Assembly (NCBI GenBank): GCA_001972305.1
Contig: BDDD01000997.1
Span: forward strand, 257,066 to 321,065
From: Cephalotus follicularis
Taxonomy: Eukaryota > Streptophyta > Magnoliopsida > Oxalidales > Cephalotaceae
Direction of reading: 5' to 3'
Length of the DNA stretch: 64,000 nt
The notes beneath the pieces are model-generated. The model did no database searches. It had not been told where the DNA came from and saw only the letters and a program-made list of their open reading frames with translations. The first letter of the stretch is position 1. Each line of letters starts with the position of its first letter. Shown here piece after piece: positions 1 to 11,797 of this stretch. The position numbers and the translations under genes were made by a program.

Positions 1-1439
1 AGCACTTATCCAGTTAATCACGTTCAATCTCCCAACAGTAAGGATCCTACACTGGTATATCCAGCACAGTTCCGCAACAATCATACATCAATCATACTCA
101 AAAGTGCTATCAGCTAGAACTTTAAACAATCACATCATGTCAGCGGAATAATCAGTTGAATACATTTCAACTCTTATAATCTCCCGAAAATTGGGCATGA
201 AGTATTCGTTTACAGGACTATGCTCCCTATAAAGAAAACACAATTTATATCCCCACTCCCGAAGGAGGAACCAACAGTTCACAAATGGGCTCAGCCCTAA
301 ACAAACCATAATTTAGATCCGAATCATCATTCTAATATCTCAAGTGATGAATCCATTAAAATCAAACTCTTAAGATTTCTCGAAATTTCGGCATGAAGTA
401 TTCGTTTATCGGACTCCATGTTACCTGATAAACCACAGTTTATATGTTTCGGGGTTTAACCCTCATATCGCATCACAATCTATATGCTGGGGGCTCCGCC
501 CATACCAGACTACATCTCAATTAAATCCAAATATATCGTTTGCATACAAAGGATAATCCTTTCAATACCCTCAATGATGGGTTTGATCATATCCAATAAC
601 ATCACACACATGCAAAGGATAGTCATGTCAAGACCTCAAACGATGGGTCTGATAATATCCAACAATATCATACACCGATCAATTTATGCACTGCCACATG
701 CCGGCAGGTCCAATAAATCAACACACATTTATATTCACACACTACCACAAGCCGGCAGGTCATATAATGTAAATACACTGTCCATCTACATCAACTACCT
801 CATACAACCATAGATAAAAGAATATAGATTCATACCCTGCACTTGGACTGTCTAATCACTGACGCGTCCACATGAACCTGAACTTAAACCTGACCCACTT
901 CATTTCAATGAAACAGATCAGCAGCCAATGGCTATGTACAAAATATACATATGCAACAAATGTATGTAAAGGTGTAGCAGATATATATATAATGTCAATC
1001 ATGTAAGATGCGTACATAGCATAAACAATGTGAACAATGTCATTTCACATCTATACAAGTCATAACACAATACGTCATCAGTAACTCTACCATATACCAT
1101 CATCCGGGGCCTTTCGTCCCGTATCAATCCATGATTGTGCTCTATCCATTACATTTCACATCCGTTTACGGTCTATCACCATTCACAATTCATATCCGTT
1201 TACGGCCCACAGTCGTTAACGGTCAATACCAATATACAATTCATGTTCGTTACGGCCAACAGCCGCTCGCGGTCCATATCCGTTCACTCTACTAGGAATC
1301 TAGAGGCTAACAACATCTGTAGTTGTCATTCAGGGGTTGACTAAATAAATATACTGTCTCATACCAGCACATATAAGTAGTTGGCCGTACATCGATTCAT
1401 TCACAATCTATTTCCGAGCATTCATCCAATGCCCATCCA

Positions 1440-1790
1440 TTCGATAACAGTCCATTTGGCCACTATCCGATCAATAACGACCCATTCGGTCATTAACCGC
1501 TCAATAACAGTTCATACGATCACTAACCGCTCAACAACGGTTCATACGATCGCTAACCGCTCAACAACTGTTCAAACGATCACTATCCGTTCAACAATGA
1601 TTCATACGATCGCCAACCGCTCAACAACGGTTCAAACGATCACTATCCATTCAATAACGATTCATACGATCGCTAACCGCTCAACAACGGTTCAAACGAT
1701 CACTATTCGTCCAATAATGGTACTTTCGATCACCAAACGTTCAACAACGGTCCATTCCGATACGATGCGATCGATAACGATACAATACGA
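1440..1790. repeat. Minisatellite, about 11 copies of a 30-bp unit
   Basis: The sequence repeats every 30 bases, with a core like TCAACAACGGTTCATACGAT followed by a CACTAACCGC or CGCTAACCGC segment. Copies differ at a few positions. Because 30 is a multiple of 3 the array leaves a frame open on the plus strand, giving a 10-residue periodic peptide that is almost certainly not a real protein. It lies inside the retrotransposon's internal region. Confidence 0.85.
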
Positions 1791-2211
1791 TCCATGATGA
1801 CACACTAGCCATTCACAATGACCATTCATATTCTATTCCGATCAACCAATATTTGATACGGAAACTTTTCTGACAACACTTATGTCTTTTGGCTCATCCG
1901 ATCGACCACTTAGCCATTACGACTTACCACTGTTGTCACTTGGCCATTTCGGACTTCAAAGCCCTCACTGTCACTTCATTCGATGTATCCCGTAGGATTT
2001 CGGGAGGTCTGCCTTCTTGAGGTCAACCTTTCAGGCAAGTCTAGACTGCTTAGTAGCTTTAGGCACTATTTCGGAGGCTTAAACATTAGCCTGATCTCAA
2101 TCGAAATCAAAATCCATGCAAAACTGGACAGTTTCACCAAAACAGGGCTATTGGTGTCAACACCACCCATTAGGCATCGACGTCAGCACTCTAGGTATCT
2201 ACATTCATATC

Positions 2212-2390
2212 AGGCTCTTCCCAAACGGTCTCCATCATGCCGCGCAACATGGTCAGGAACCATGTGCTGTGGCTATGCTTGTGCGTACAATCGACGCATA
2301 TCCTCCATGTTTGCAGCATTCGTAACCATCTGCTACTGGAAGTAATCCGCTATACGGCTCATAAGGTCCGTTCTGTCATTTACTTCCTCA
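2212..2390 (-). pseudogene. gag-like coding remnant
   Basis: On the minus strand one frame reads as a protein-like string with two in-frame TAG codons, containing SRIADYFQ, then QMVTNAANMEDMRRLYAQA, then PQHMVPDHVARHDG. The position just downstream of the primer-binding site is where gag is expected. The methionine- and glutamine-rich start resembles the N-terminal gag region of plant gypsy elements. I cannot confirm the family from this alone. Confidence 0.45.
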
Positions 2391-2592
2391 GGAACACTTC
2401 CATTAGCGGCTCAAGGCCTTCCGCGTTTTCTCCTTCCGTCCGTTTTGTTTCCTATAAGGAAAGATGTCATTGTTCATCTCGAAGAAACAATCGTTAATTG
2501 CCAAGGAACCTATTAGCCTGGACAAGTTCCTTCATCCTATTATTTACTTGCCGATGATAGTATCCCAACGATGGCTTATAAAAGGAATATAA

Positions 2593-2604
2593 GCTCTGAT
2601 ACCA
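2593..2604 (-). other. Primer-binding site (initiator Met tRNA type)
   Basis: On the minus strand the sequence is TGGTATCAGAGC, one base after the CA end of the LTR at 2606. This matches the 3' end complement of plant initiator methionine tRNA that primes reverse transcription in many plant LTR elements, and it fixes the element's orientation as minus. Confidence 0.85.
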
Positions 2605-2605
2605 C

Positions 2606-3375
2606 TGTTGTCGCACCCCGTTTCACAGACAACATATATAGTGGTGGCAATCAACATATAAATCCGGCTTATGCAATTTACCATAAATTTAAAACTTTCC
2701 AATGTCATAAACAACTTGCGGAAGCATTTAAATATAAGCCGAATTAAAACGTAACATGCATCCCATACTACATGCTACAACAATAAACATCATCAAAGTT
2801 AACTACCCTCAAACAGAGCGTGAACAATATTCATCAATACATCGATTCATTTATTACAAAGATCCATTAACGTTTCTCAAAAGTAGAAACAACCTAAACT
2901 CCACTTTGCTCCACGGAGCTCAACGGTAGCAATCCGCTGCATCAACCTGAAATCAATCTAAAACTGTAGGGGGGTTAGCCTTTGTCCTCACTCGGCTAAG
3001 TTATAAACATGATTTGGGGTCAACGATAAAGAATGTTATGTAATGAATGTGATGCGCCCGTGTGTGGTCTTTCCCTCCCTTTATTCTTTGCTTCCTCCTT
3101 AGTATTTTCTGGTAAAATACTAAGGTACGAGTCCCGATTTTTCAAAGAATCGCGACATAATTTATCCAAACGACCACCAAAATAATCGCAATAAAAATGC
3201 GAACATTCAGGCTTTATTGTCGCGCATTAAAAATAGATTTTATTAGCCATCTTAGCTAACACGATTACGACTTAAATGCGTAATGCCTTTTTATTACTCC
3301 GGACTCTAGTAATTTTATCACGACTGTACATGTACCAATTTCATAATAATTATTTATGAAATTCGGGGCGTTACA
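2606..3375 (-). repeat. LTR, 770 bp, 5' LTR of a minus-strand element
   Basis: Read on the minus strand the LTR begins TGTAACGCCCCGAATTTC at 3375 and ends CGGGGTGCGACAACA at 2606, giving the usual TG...CA ends inside imperfect inverted repeats (TGTAACGCCCCG against CGGGGTGCGACAACA). The primer-binding site follows directly. No TSD can be checked because the other end is outside the window. Confidence 0.8.
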
Positions 3376-5421
3376 TAAATTTACCATATTTTCTTACTCA
3401 GATCATCTTCTTTGTGCTTCAAGCCATGACGCATGGTTAAATATAATTAAATTCTTGAAGTTTAGAATATTCATGGTAGGTATCTGAATCCCTATAAAGG
3501 GCTTCCCTTTAATTAATTACTACCATATCAATAAGCTAGTTTTGATAAACATGTCACTGTATAGTTAATTATAAAAGTAATGTTATAAACATTAACTAAA
3601 AAATCATAGTAATTACAGTAATTACTGATGTCTCATAATATCATTGAATTATATTAAAAAGTGTGAGTGAACCATTATTGAGTTGGATTATTTTTTTTAG
3701 TTATTGTCTATATCTATAGTATTATTCTAAATATAATGATTTAAACGTAATTCTTTCTTATTTTTATAAAAAAGAAACCAGAAAAATAAAACATTACTGT
3801 AAGAAATTAAACAAATCAAATTTATACTCATGTCCCAATCATGGTGGTATGGTGGTGGTGGGGAGACAATGTGTGGCATTCAACCTGCTCATTATAGCAC
3901 TTGGCCAATATTTTTATATCAGTCCCATCTTTAGTTTTTGACACTATTTATCATTGGATTTTAGATAATTGGATGATTAGTTAATCATCATGCAAATTTA
4001 CACTAAATACTCTCCCTCTCCTTCTTCTTCTTTTTTTTTTTTTAATCTTCAGTGGTTGATGGACATATTAAACTTCTATAAAATACAAATTAAAGCAATT
4101 TATATTTCTATAACGAGAATTTGAATCAAATAGAACGTTGAGAAATTCTTATATAAAGTAAAGAGATGTGAGAAAAAGAGAAAGAAATTTTAATTTTTTC
4201 ATCGTTTCTCTTGTTTGTTTCTGTCTTTTTTCATCTTTGATTTATAGTTCAAGTCTATCTAAAAATTATTTCCTAATGTCTATATACGAGAGAGTTATAT
4301 AGATAAATAGACTAGAACAAAAATATTCTCTCATTTTCTCCCTCCCACCTCACAAGGGAATGTCTTGCCATGTGTTTTTCCTTGGCCCCTTTCCCCATCA
4401 CTTCACATGCTCATAATTAACCATGAACCATTCTATCCAGATATATATTCCAAATATTTATTAATTGTCCTCACATGTGCATGTTTGCATGTGGTATATT
4501 TTGGTTCGACGTATAGCTTAATTAATTAAAGAGACAATGGTACCATCTCTCTATTCTCTATCCACTTGCTTCACAATATATGGCATAGGAACATGGTTAA
4601 CAGATTTTGATGATCCCTAAAACTAAAAGCCCGCCTGAATTATATATCACACTCTTTTTGTCCTTTTCATTTTTCTTCACTCTGTTTTTATTTTTGTGGT
4701 TCCTTCAATCATTCTCAACAGATTGTGCTTGCGTTCTTCAGGTGGGTATTTAACCATGTTACTTGGGAAGCACAACGATGGGTGACTGGTGGCACATGAA
4801 TTATTTGATATATATATATATGGACAAGAACGACTTCCTAAATAATAGAAAATTAATCATTTTATTTTGAAGACAAAGATCATAAAATGAATGATATCAA
4901 AATTAAAGACCGGTAACTGAATTCTAGATTAATAAGTCAATGATCCAATATGTGTGTCAATGAATCAACCGATAAATTAATTTAAAATTAAAAAAACTTT
5001 GATACGATTGTTTGACATGACCCATATTAGTTACCTGGTCTGATCAGTCCGGATCAATCTAAAATCATCGGTTTGACTAATCGGTTTGATTGGGTCGATT
5101 ACTTAAACGGTCTAATGACAAATTTGAACCGATTCATCGACTGGTCCACCGATTAAATCGATCGATCCGATCTGAATTTAATAATTATGTTCTCTAAGGA
5201 TTACAAATAATAACCAAAATAGAAGCAAATGATGTAAAACAATTTGGGAACTAAAATTAACAAATTGTAAAAAGCTCAAAAGAATAAAATCATCTTATAT
5301 AAATCTCTCGGCCGACGTTAGGATTTAGTAGCAACAATCATATAGGAGGATCTTTTCCAGGGCAAGCAAAACGGGTTTAAATTAGAATTTTGTGACGATA
5401 ATATCGGGTAAGTGTATATGC
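3376..5421. other. Intergenic, no gene seen
   Basis: AT-rich DNA with long A and T runs. It holds one MITE-like repeat (3576-3728) and, around 5030-5180, a stretch rich in CGGTTTGA and CCGATT motifs of a kind common in degenerate plant repeats. No exon-like open reading frame with splice sites was found on either strand. Confidence 0.6.
3576..3728. mobile_element. MITE-like repeat, copy A
   Basis: The left end AGTAATGTTATAAACATT followed by AACTAAAAAA is roughly inverted at the right end (TTTTTTTAGTTATTG, then CTATAGTATTATTCT). Related sequences with the same ends and the same inner motif (ATTGAATT or ATTGAGTT, then GGATTA or AGATTA) occur at 13651-13832 and 57014-57200. No target duplication could be assigned. 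Confidence 0.55.
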
Positions 5422-5454
5422 GCGCAGCGCTCAGTTTTTTACTGAGCGCTGCGC
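5422..5454. other. Perfect 14-bp GC-rich hairpin
   Basis: GCGCAGCGCTCAGT at 5422-5435, a loop of five T at 5436-5440, then its exact reverse complement at 5441-5454, followed by six A. It sits about 290 bases before the MYB-CC fragment's ATG in otherwise AT-rich DNA. The function is unknown. It could be a transposon end, a transcribed hairpin or a remnant of an inverted repeat. Confidence 0.8.
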
Positions 5455-5741
5455 AAAAAATATAAAACGCGTGCTTACCATTTTGTCTCACTCTTAAACG
5501 CGTCAAACACATTACCCATCTCTCTCTCTCTCTTCCCCGACCGTCCAACTCCGGCGTATAGAGCAGCTCGTCTCTCCTCAGCAAATGGTTAGTACAACAC
5601 TCAAAATCTTACCGATTCTCTCCTCAGCTCCCTCCATATCGTCCTCGAGCGCCGTATGCCACATCTCCTCGGCCCGTCTCTGTATCCGAAGCTGCGTCCC
5701 ATATACAATAGCGCCTGAGCAAGAGAGAGATCTACCCAAAA

Positions 5742-5910
5742 ATGATTCAGCAACCCCATGAAGAAATGCAGCAGCAGAACCAGAATCACGGAGGAGGATC
5801 GGTAGAGCCTTGCCTTGTCTTGACTTCCGATCCAAAACCTCGTCTCCGTTGGACCGCTGACCTTCACGATCGATTTGTTGATGCCGTCACTCACCTTGGA
5901 GGTCCCAATA
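5742..5910 (+). pseudogene. First exon of a MYB-CC (PHR1/APL-type) transcription factor, truncated
   Basis: The 56 codons from ATG 5742 give a Q- and N-rich start, then SVEPCLVLTSDPKPRLRWT and LHDRFVDAVTHLGGPN. This is the first half of the GARP/MYB-CC DNA-binding domain found in PHR1-like and APL-like regulators. The exon ends at A5910 before GTAGGT, in the phase expected for the conserved intron that splits the domain after GGPN. The next exons (the TPK.IMR and SHLQKYR part of the domain and the coiled coil) were not found downstream before the convergent PX-gene fragment and the LTR at 7861. The fragment is therefore unlikely to make a working factor. CT-rich DNA upstream (5519-5534) could be an old 5' leader. 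A single unspliced reading stops at 5931. Confidence 0.75.
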
Positions 5911-6648
5911 GTAGGTTACCTACTATTTCTTGACAAAAATTGTTCAAATTGAAACCCATATAAATCATCAATAAAGCAACCCATTTAAAAAAGAAAAAAG
6001 ATACATTTGTAAAATTAATAAATACCCATTATTATTTGAACCCAAAAAATAATTGATAATTTTATCCATTTATCTTATGAGATTTCAATTTGATAATCTA
6101 TCAACTTATTGAACATAGCAGTAATGATTTTAAAAGACCTTACAAAGGAATGAGGACTTCTAAGAACTATACTGTTTACTATTGGTGTGTGATCTGAAAA
6201 ACCTCTATTTATTTTTACCACAGTATAATCCTTTAGTGAAGGAAAAATTGTTAGGATCGTCAGCTTCTTATAGACAACATCATTATTGTTTGAATGCCAA
6301 AGTTCAACTTGTTATTTTTTGGTGTTTTTATTTTATGTGGTTTTATTTTAATAGTCCTGTGACTAAAATGTAATTTCTAATAAGTTAACGTATTAAGAAT
6401 TTATTTCTGTTAGGATTTAGAATTATTTTTCTGATAAGGGTTTCTTCAGGTTTGTGTTAGGTAGATTTGATTTGCTTATAAAATCTAGGAAAGAACTTTT
6501 CTTTAAAAATACAAATCTGAATTCTAATTCTAGATTTTCTGATTTCAAGTTCCACCTCAAGCTACCCACGAAAGTTAACAACACACCTCCATATCTGTAC
6601 ATAGAATACATATGCTCAGACACACACTAAAAAGTAAATGCCACTTAC
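5911..6648. other. Non-coding, AT-rich
   Basis: This would be intron 1 of the MYB-CC gene on the plus strand and the intron after the PX exon on the minus strand. No further exon of either gene is recognisable. Short ORFs at 6182-6373 (+) and 6423-6623 (-) lack family resemblance and are treated as chance. Confidence 0.55.
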
Positions 6649-7750
6649 GTCGGAAAATAACTTTAAAAAATCACTAAATCTTCGTAATATCCCTCGGATG
6701 GTGGTGATCCCTTCTGGCGATTGTATACCAACTTGAACTCTGTAAAACTGTTTTGAATGACCGTTAAAATGGAAATTAATTGATGCAGATGCCAAAGGTT
6801 TATCTGCAATAGTATAAATAGCTGCTTCCTCATGGAAGAAACAGATGAAGTAGTAATTTATCATCATGAGTAACGAATATCACAAAAAAGATCAATTAAT
6901 TTGCTGAGACAAAAATTCAAGAAAAACCGTACTTCAGAGTCCCAGTAAAAATCAAGAAAATAGCAACAAAAAAACTAAGATTTTGTAAGTTAACACACAC
7001 GAAGTTAAATTACATGACCACCTTTAAACAACGGGCTGTCTCTAATGTAAGTATAACCTAATCCTAAAAAAACGTAAAATAAAATTGTACTTCAAATACG
7101 AAGACTGTTCGACACGCAAATACTTAAAACCAACCCTCATGACAGTCACAAAGGTGGAGTGGATAAACTTTGAAAAAATGCAAAATGCTGGAAAAAAAAC
7201 TAATACCGCAACTGGATCTGAACCTCTTGATTTGGGTAAGAGAATCCAATTATTTATTTTAAATCATAAAGCCCATAATTATAATCCTCACACAAAAACA
7301 GTTCAAAACCTCACACCAACTTGATCACTAATAAGTCATAAGTCTAATTTTAAATTACAATGTTTAAGCAAATTAATTTTTTTAAAAAGCAAATTATTTT
7401 TCAGTGAAAAGCATTTGAGCATAACTATAAGAGCTCATAATTTATCTCAAAATTTTAAAGAAGAGAATAATTCATGTAACAGAATTTAATGGGGCATCAT
7501 TCGATTCAAAATCACGATCATAAAATAAAATCATTAGCTTCCTAGTCTCACAAAACCATCTCAAACAATAAAATAAAAAAAATTAAAAATCTGCATCAAT
7601 CAACAACACATAAAAATGCTAATAAAGCTTCGTTCTTTTTTATATAAAAAAAAAAACCAAAATAGAGAGTACCCAATAGCGAGGAGGGAGGCTCCAATCC
7701 ATCCCTAAAGGTAACGGCGAAGTGCCGTCATGGCGGTGCCTTGGTGGTCG
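6649..7750 (-). pseudogene. PX-domain protein (EREX-like) gene fragment, two exons
   Basis: Two minus-strand exons match plant PX proteins of the EREX type, which act as endosomal RAB5 effectors. Exon 7750-7673 encodes [17 protein letters not shown] followed by LPPRYW, the conserved N-terminal block, and ends at TGG before GTACTC. Exon 6747-6649 encodes [13 protein letters not shown], then [20 protein letters not shown], the start of the PX phosphoinositide-binding domain, with an AG acceptor and a GTAAGT donor. The exon expected between them (a WSYCVTIPSW-like block) is absent or unrecognisable. There is no start codon, since a TAA precedes the first block, and no later exons. Both remaining exons sit inside otherwise non-coding DNA facing the MYB-CC fragment. 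I infer a broken duplicate rather than a functional gene. Confidence 0.7.
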
Positions 7751-7860
7751 ATTTTAACTAGAAACCATCTTTAAAACATTAATCCATCTCAAATCCATTT
7801 TAAACAGTTTAAACCATGATCCAAGGGAGCTACAAGCCCCCAGTGATCGATTTTAACTGG

Positions 7861-8604
7861 TGATGTGGGGAAAAACCTACCTATTCCTGAGATAACACGT
7901 GTCCTTCACGGATGATGCCAAGTGTCCAGGTATAGAAAAGTCTGCTGAGATACTGATCAGAGAAGAACTGTTGGTTCTCTCAAGGAAGCAGCAGAGGTCC
8001 TCGGCAGCATCGCAGAGGACCGCAGAGGTCTTCCTCGGCGACATGGCCGAGGACAAGCCTTATGACAGCCTTATTGAAGACTACCACGAAGACCCTCAAA
8101 AGGGTGGCAGAAGATCCCTTCCTCGGCAACATGGCCGAGGACCACGCACCTCGAGCGCAAGACCTTGATAAAACTCTTGACATTGAAGACCTTAAAAGCG
8201 AACAGAGAATAAGAGGATCACCTCATTGGCAGCCTTACGAAGGCACTCCTCCTCTGCAGCACTGCTGCAGAGGACCTCCTCTTCATTTATGGAATAAGGT
8301 CATGAAATCAGTCTACATTCTAGGGATCCATCTCTTCCTAAATGAAAAGATAAGATATGATAAACATCATATGGGGAAAGCATCACCAAATCTGGCGGAG
8401 ATCAAGTGAAATGACCGAGATCCTCGGCATTTCCTTAGGGGATACACATCACTTCCGATTTACACGCTCAGGCAGTTACAAACTAACACTATAAATACAA
8501 GAATCAAATACATGTCTCAGGTCAGCTATTTTTACACTCAAAAGAACCCTGTTTTCTCTGTGCACAGCCTATTTTGAGCGTCGGAGTATCCCCGGGAGAA
8601 CAAC
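7861..8604 (+). repeat. Truncated LTR related to the Tat element's LTR
   Basis: It begins TGATGTGGGGAAAAACC, as the LTRs at 30162-31109 and 40962-41899 do when read in their own orientation. It contains the same ordered landmarks: ACACGTGTCCTTC, CCAAGTGTCCAGG, GCCGAGGA repeats, ATATGATAAACATCATATG, GATCCTCGGCATTTCC, a CTATAAATA TATA box near 8491, and GAGCGTCGGAGTATCCC. It stops at 8604 where a different LTR family begins, so its 3' end is lost. Confidence 0.8.
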
Positions 8605-9010
8605 TATAAGAGCCCTAAATATTATAAAGAATTATTATTGGGCTTTGTTATAATTTTTCCACTTTTTGGGTTGGGTCCGAATTTTATGATGTATTTATTT
8701 GGATCTTAATGGAATATGATTTATGACATTGGGCTTAAGTTATTGTTTTCTCTCTTTTGGGCCAAGTTTATTCTTAATTTATGACAATTGGGCTTTAAAA
8801 TGGAAGAGGAGAAAATGATCCATTGGTAGAAGTAGGCCCAAACCTAGCAGAACAGCCTGCATTCGTTGATATCTCTTAAAAATTCTGGAGGCTTCTTTTA
8901 GTGGGTATATATGGTGGAAAGTGGTCATGAGATATGCTTTTGGTATTTCTCACATACGCTGGTTCCAGAGAAATTGGAAGAAGAGAGAGTAGGAGAAGTA
9001 GACAAAGTGA
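8605..9010 (+). repeat. Partial LTR of the TGTAAGAGCCC family
   Basis: It begins TATAAGAGCCCTAAATATTA, one change from the TGTAAGAGCCC start at 61977, and continues with the same landmarks: TTGGGCTTAAG, TTGGGCCAAG, ACAATTGGGC, CCATTGGTAGAAG, AATTCTGGAGGCTTC, then a TATATATGG TATA-like site and a GAGAAATTGGAAG segment. The right part of the LTR is missing. It abuts the truncated Tat-type LTR, which suggests insertion into that LTR followed by loss. Confidence 0.7.
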
Positions 9011-10566
9011 CGCAAATCAAACCCTTTTTTTTTCCGCAAACACAGATGTTTTGCAAAACTCATTCCACAATCCTTTTGATTAACGCACTATCACTTAAGC
9101 ATGTTAAAACGTATTTTTTTCATTGTTGGTTTTTTTAAATAAAAAAATTAGTTTACATGAACAAGTGTAAGCGTATACTCTCGTTAAGAATCAAACCAAG
9201 ACCTGTGTTTCACAATCAAGGTTTTTACCACTTAAGTTAATTAGTGACACCCATAGTTTGGGGATGAATAAATTATTTATATTAACAAAAATAATCCTTA
9301 TTTGTTTATTAGATTCCACAAAATACCTCTCATATATATATAGACCCTTGCTTTCTAAATAATTAATTATATATAGATGCAATTTATTTATGGAGGATAG
9401 AAAGTGGTAGGGATGATAATAACAATGAGCAAGAAAGACAATTTATAGTATTAATACTTGGTACAAACAAATTACTTTAACTTTCTATACTCACTCACAC
9501 TATATCACTTTCACACACACACAGAGAGACATGCCCAGATGCCAATTTATATCAGCATCATGTTGGTTAATAACTCATTGCAAGAAACTTCAATAAGAAG
9601 CTAGCATACTTGGTTTACTAATCGACTTTTTCCTATGTCCAATTAAAACAAAAAAAAGTTAGAGACGAACAAGATGTGTGATTAAATGTGATGTGCGTAT
9701 AAATAAAGTTTTTAAATGTACACATATTTATAGTTCCATTAATATAAAAAAAATAATACGCAAGCATTTATATGTCAGTGTGGTTGCGGTGGTGTGAGAA
9801 TAAAGTCAACGAGACGTAGAAAAAAACAAAGTAAATAGTAAAGAAAACACAATTAAAAAAATTTTAATTTTCTTTTACAAATTGACAAAAAAAATGTATC
9901 AAATAAGCTACGTATAATTTTATTTTTTTTGTTGGTGTTGTTAGGCATGAAGCACCAAATTAAAAGGCAACATGAAATATTTTTTGGTAGTTAGGCATCA
10001 AAAACTAAATTGAGTCGTGATGAAACAAAATTAATATTGATGGGGCCGTTTTGTCAGATAGTAGTAGTTCGGGAATGGGGTGAGCGTGTAATGCTCATTC
10101 GAATGTTTTGATTTCAATATAAACTTGTAAAAACGAAGATAGTAGTATATTTTCATGACACACGAAATGACGAAAAGAATAATTATTGTCACCTCGTACT
10201 AGAACGTAAGCTTTCAAGACATTAAAGCTGTAAATTTGGATTTTGAAAGCTGCTGTGCCATAATGACAATAAAATAGCACACAAAGTTGCACAATATGCA
10301 ACGTAGATTTCTAATGTATGCCTTTAACAACATTCTTTCCCTTTGTAATTGGTTATAAGGTATTTAGAGTTAATGAAATTTCATGTTTTCGTAGAACCAA
10401 AAAAGAACTATAATAATGATATTTTATCAAAGCATTCACTATAATATCGGATAACTACTTAAGGACATGAAAAATTCGTATATGTAAACAAAATTAATGG
10501 AGTAATGTTTTTTATCCAAATTTTATATTACTATTTATGTGTCACTTGTTAGTGAATAACATGTAT
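9011..10566. other. Intergenic, no gene seen
   Basis: AT-rich DNA with long T runs. No exon, tRNA or repeat with recognisable ends was found on either strand. Confidence 0.5.
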
Positions 10567-10574
10567 ATGATGAT

Positions 10575-11789
10575 TAGTGGCGAAGCTGGGGAGGCAGGCA
10601 AGGGCCCCCCAATTTTTTTTTTTACTTGTATATATATATATATATATATATATAATATGTTAATTAATTATAACTTCAAAAATATTTTTTTCAAATCTTA
10701 ATATACCTCAATTAAAAAATAAAACGTTAAACACATAGGATTCTTTACTTCTTTGCCTATTTTTTTTTTTACTTGCACAATCACATTCACATAACAGTAG
10801 GCAAAACTGTAAAAGTTTTTTCAACTACTGTGATATAACTAGCGATTATTGATAAATAAGGTATGTTTTTTTGTTATTAATATTTAATTCTTGTACTACC
10901 ATTGAAAGTGATTCAAAATTATTTATGAGAATTTAATAATGTATGTTAAAATCAAGTATTCATAAATTATGTAATGTCAATGCCGCAATGATGCGTGAAA
11001 CATTATATATTATTTTGAAAGTTAAATATAACTATGAATGATTGAGGCAATTATGATCCATGAACTTTTTTATTATTATTAGAAGTTAACAATTGCGTTA
11101 GTTGCATACTTACATTGTTTTATTTTTTATTATTTTTATTAATAATTTAGTCATTACTTCTGTTGCTTTAGTTACAGTTTAATTCAAGCATTACACACTT
11201 TGAAAGATGGATAGACCAGACCCACTAGTACTGAGACAATTTTTTACATTGTGTTAATGAAAAAAAATCTTAATTTGTTACATTGCGTTAGTTAAAACTT
11301 ACAATATATTTTTTTGTTTGTACCTATTATGCAATCTGAAATGTTTTTATATTTTATTATTGGAAATTTAGATGATCTATAAAAAAACGGATACATATAT
11401 AATTTAAATTTCAGAGTAATCATAGTCATCATGAAGTCAAAAATCATAGATTCTTTTTTTAAGAAAAAAAAATGTTGAACAAATAGAGAGCGACACGAAA
11501 TCTCTGGAAACTATTAGTACTACAATTCTTAATTCAGAAAATAATGCAGCATTTGCATTATTTAATAATCCACCTGTCAGTTCATTTTGTGAACTACATC
11601 CTTCTAAAATTCATAGCCTTGAACCTGAGGATGAGGACATTGATTTATCTTCATTGGAACATGATCCTGGACTTCGTAAGTAGATATACGAATATCCGGT
11701 TAATCAACGTGAAGAAATTCGAAGGGCTTATCTTAAGGAGGGGCCATATATCCGGTCCCTCTTGTTCAAAATTCCTGGTATCGCCCTTG
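10575..11789 (+). mobile_element. hAT transposon, internally deleted, retains the transposase 5' part
   Basis: The element is bounded by an 8-bp target duplication ATGATGAT (10567-10574 and 11790-11797). Its 5' end reads TAGTGGCGAAGCTGGGG and its 3' end, reverse-complemented, reads CAAGGGCGATACCAGG, degenerate versions of the CAGTGGCGGAGCCAGG ends of plant hAT elements with ZMYM1-like transposases. The A in the TSD repeat unit makes it low-complexity, but the position agrees with both ends. A transposase N-terminal trace starts at ATG 11431 (MKSKIIDSFF) and includes LEHDPGLR, then YEYPVNQREEIRRAYLKEGP at 11654-11747, interrupted by a TAG. The DDE/RNase H-fold catalytic region and the hATC domain are deleted, so it cannot encode a transposase. 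Confidence 0.8.
10627..10653. repeat. TA microsatellite
   Basis: About 13 TA units directly after a poly-T run near the left end of the hAT element. Confidence 0.9.
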
Positions 11790-11797
11790 ATGATGAT

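Larger units (their letters stand above)
1..2605 (-). mobile_element. Internal part of an LTR retrotransposon, 3' side outside the window
   Basis: This stretch follows the LTR at 2606-3375 when read on the minus strand. Its first bases after the LTR (2604 down to 2593) read TGGTATCAGAGC, the classic plant initiator-Met tRNA primer-binding site. The rest is decayed: a gag-like coding trace near 2212-2390, a 30-bp minisatellite, then about 1.3 kb with no coding signal that I can support. The other LTR is not in the window. A Ty3/gypsy origin is likely from the LTR end sequences but no pol domain is visible. Confidence 0.7.

Noticed and set aside
1440..1790. Regular repeats resembling a CRISPR array
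   Set aside because: Units are contiguous with no unique spacers, and the DNA is plant nuclear.
1381..1797. 138-residue plus-strand ORF with a 10-residue repeat
   Set aside because: It is produced by the 30-bp minisatellite within a retrotransposon. The composition (NRSTTVQTI repeats) matches no protein family.
5300..7860. Helitron capture as a firm call for the MYB-CC and PX fragments
   Set aside because: No 5' TC or 3' CTRR end with a suitable hairpin spacing was found. The 5422-5454 hairpin is not followed by CTRR on either strand.
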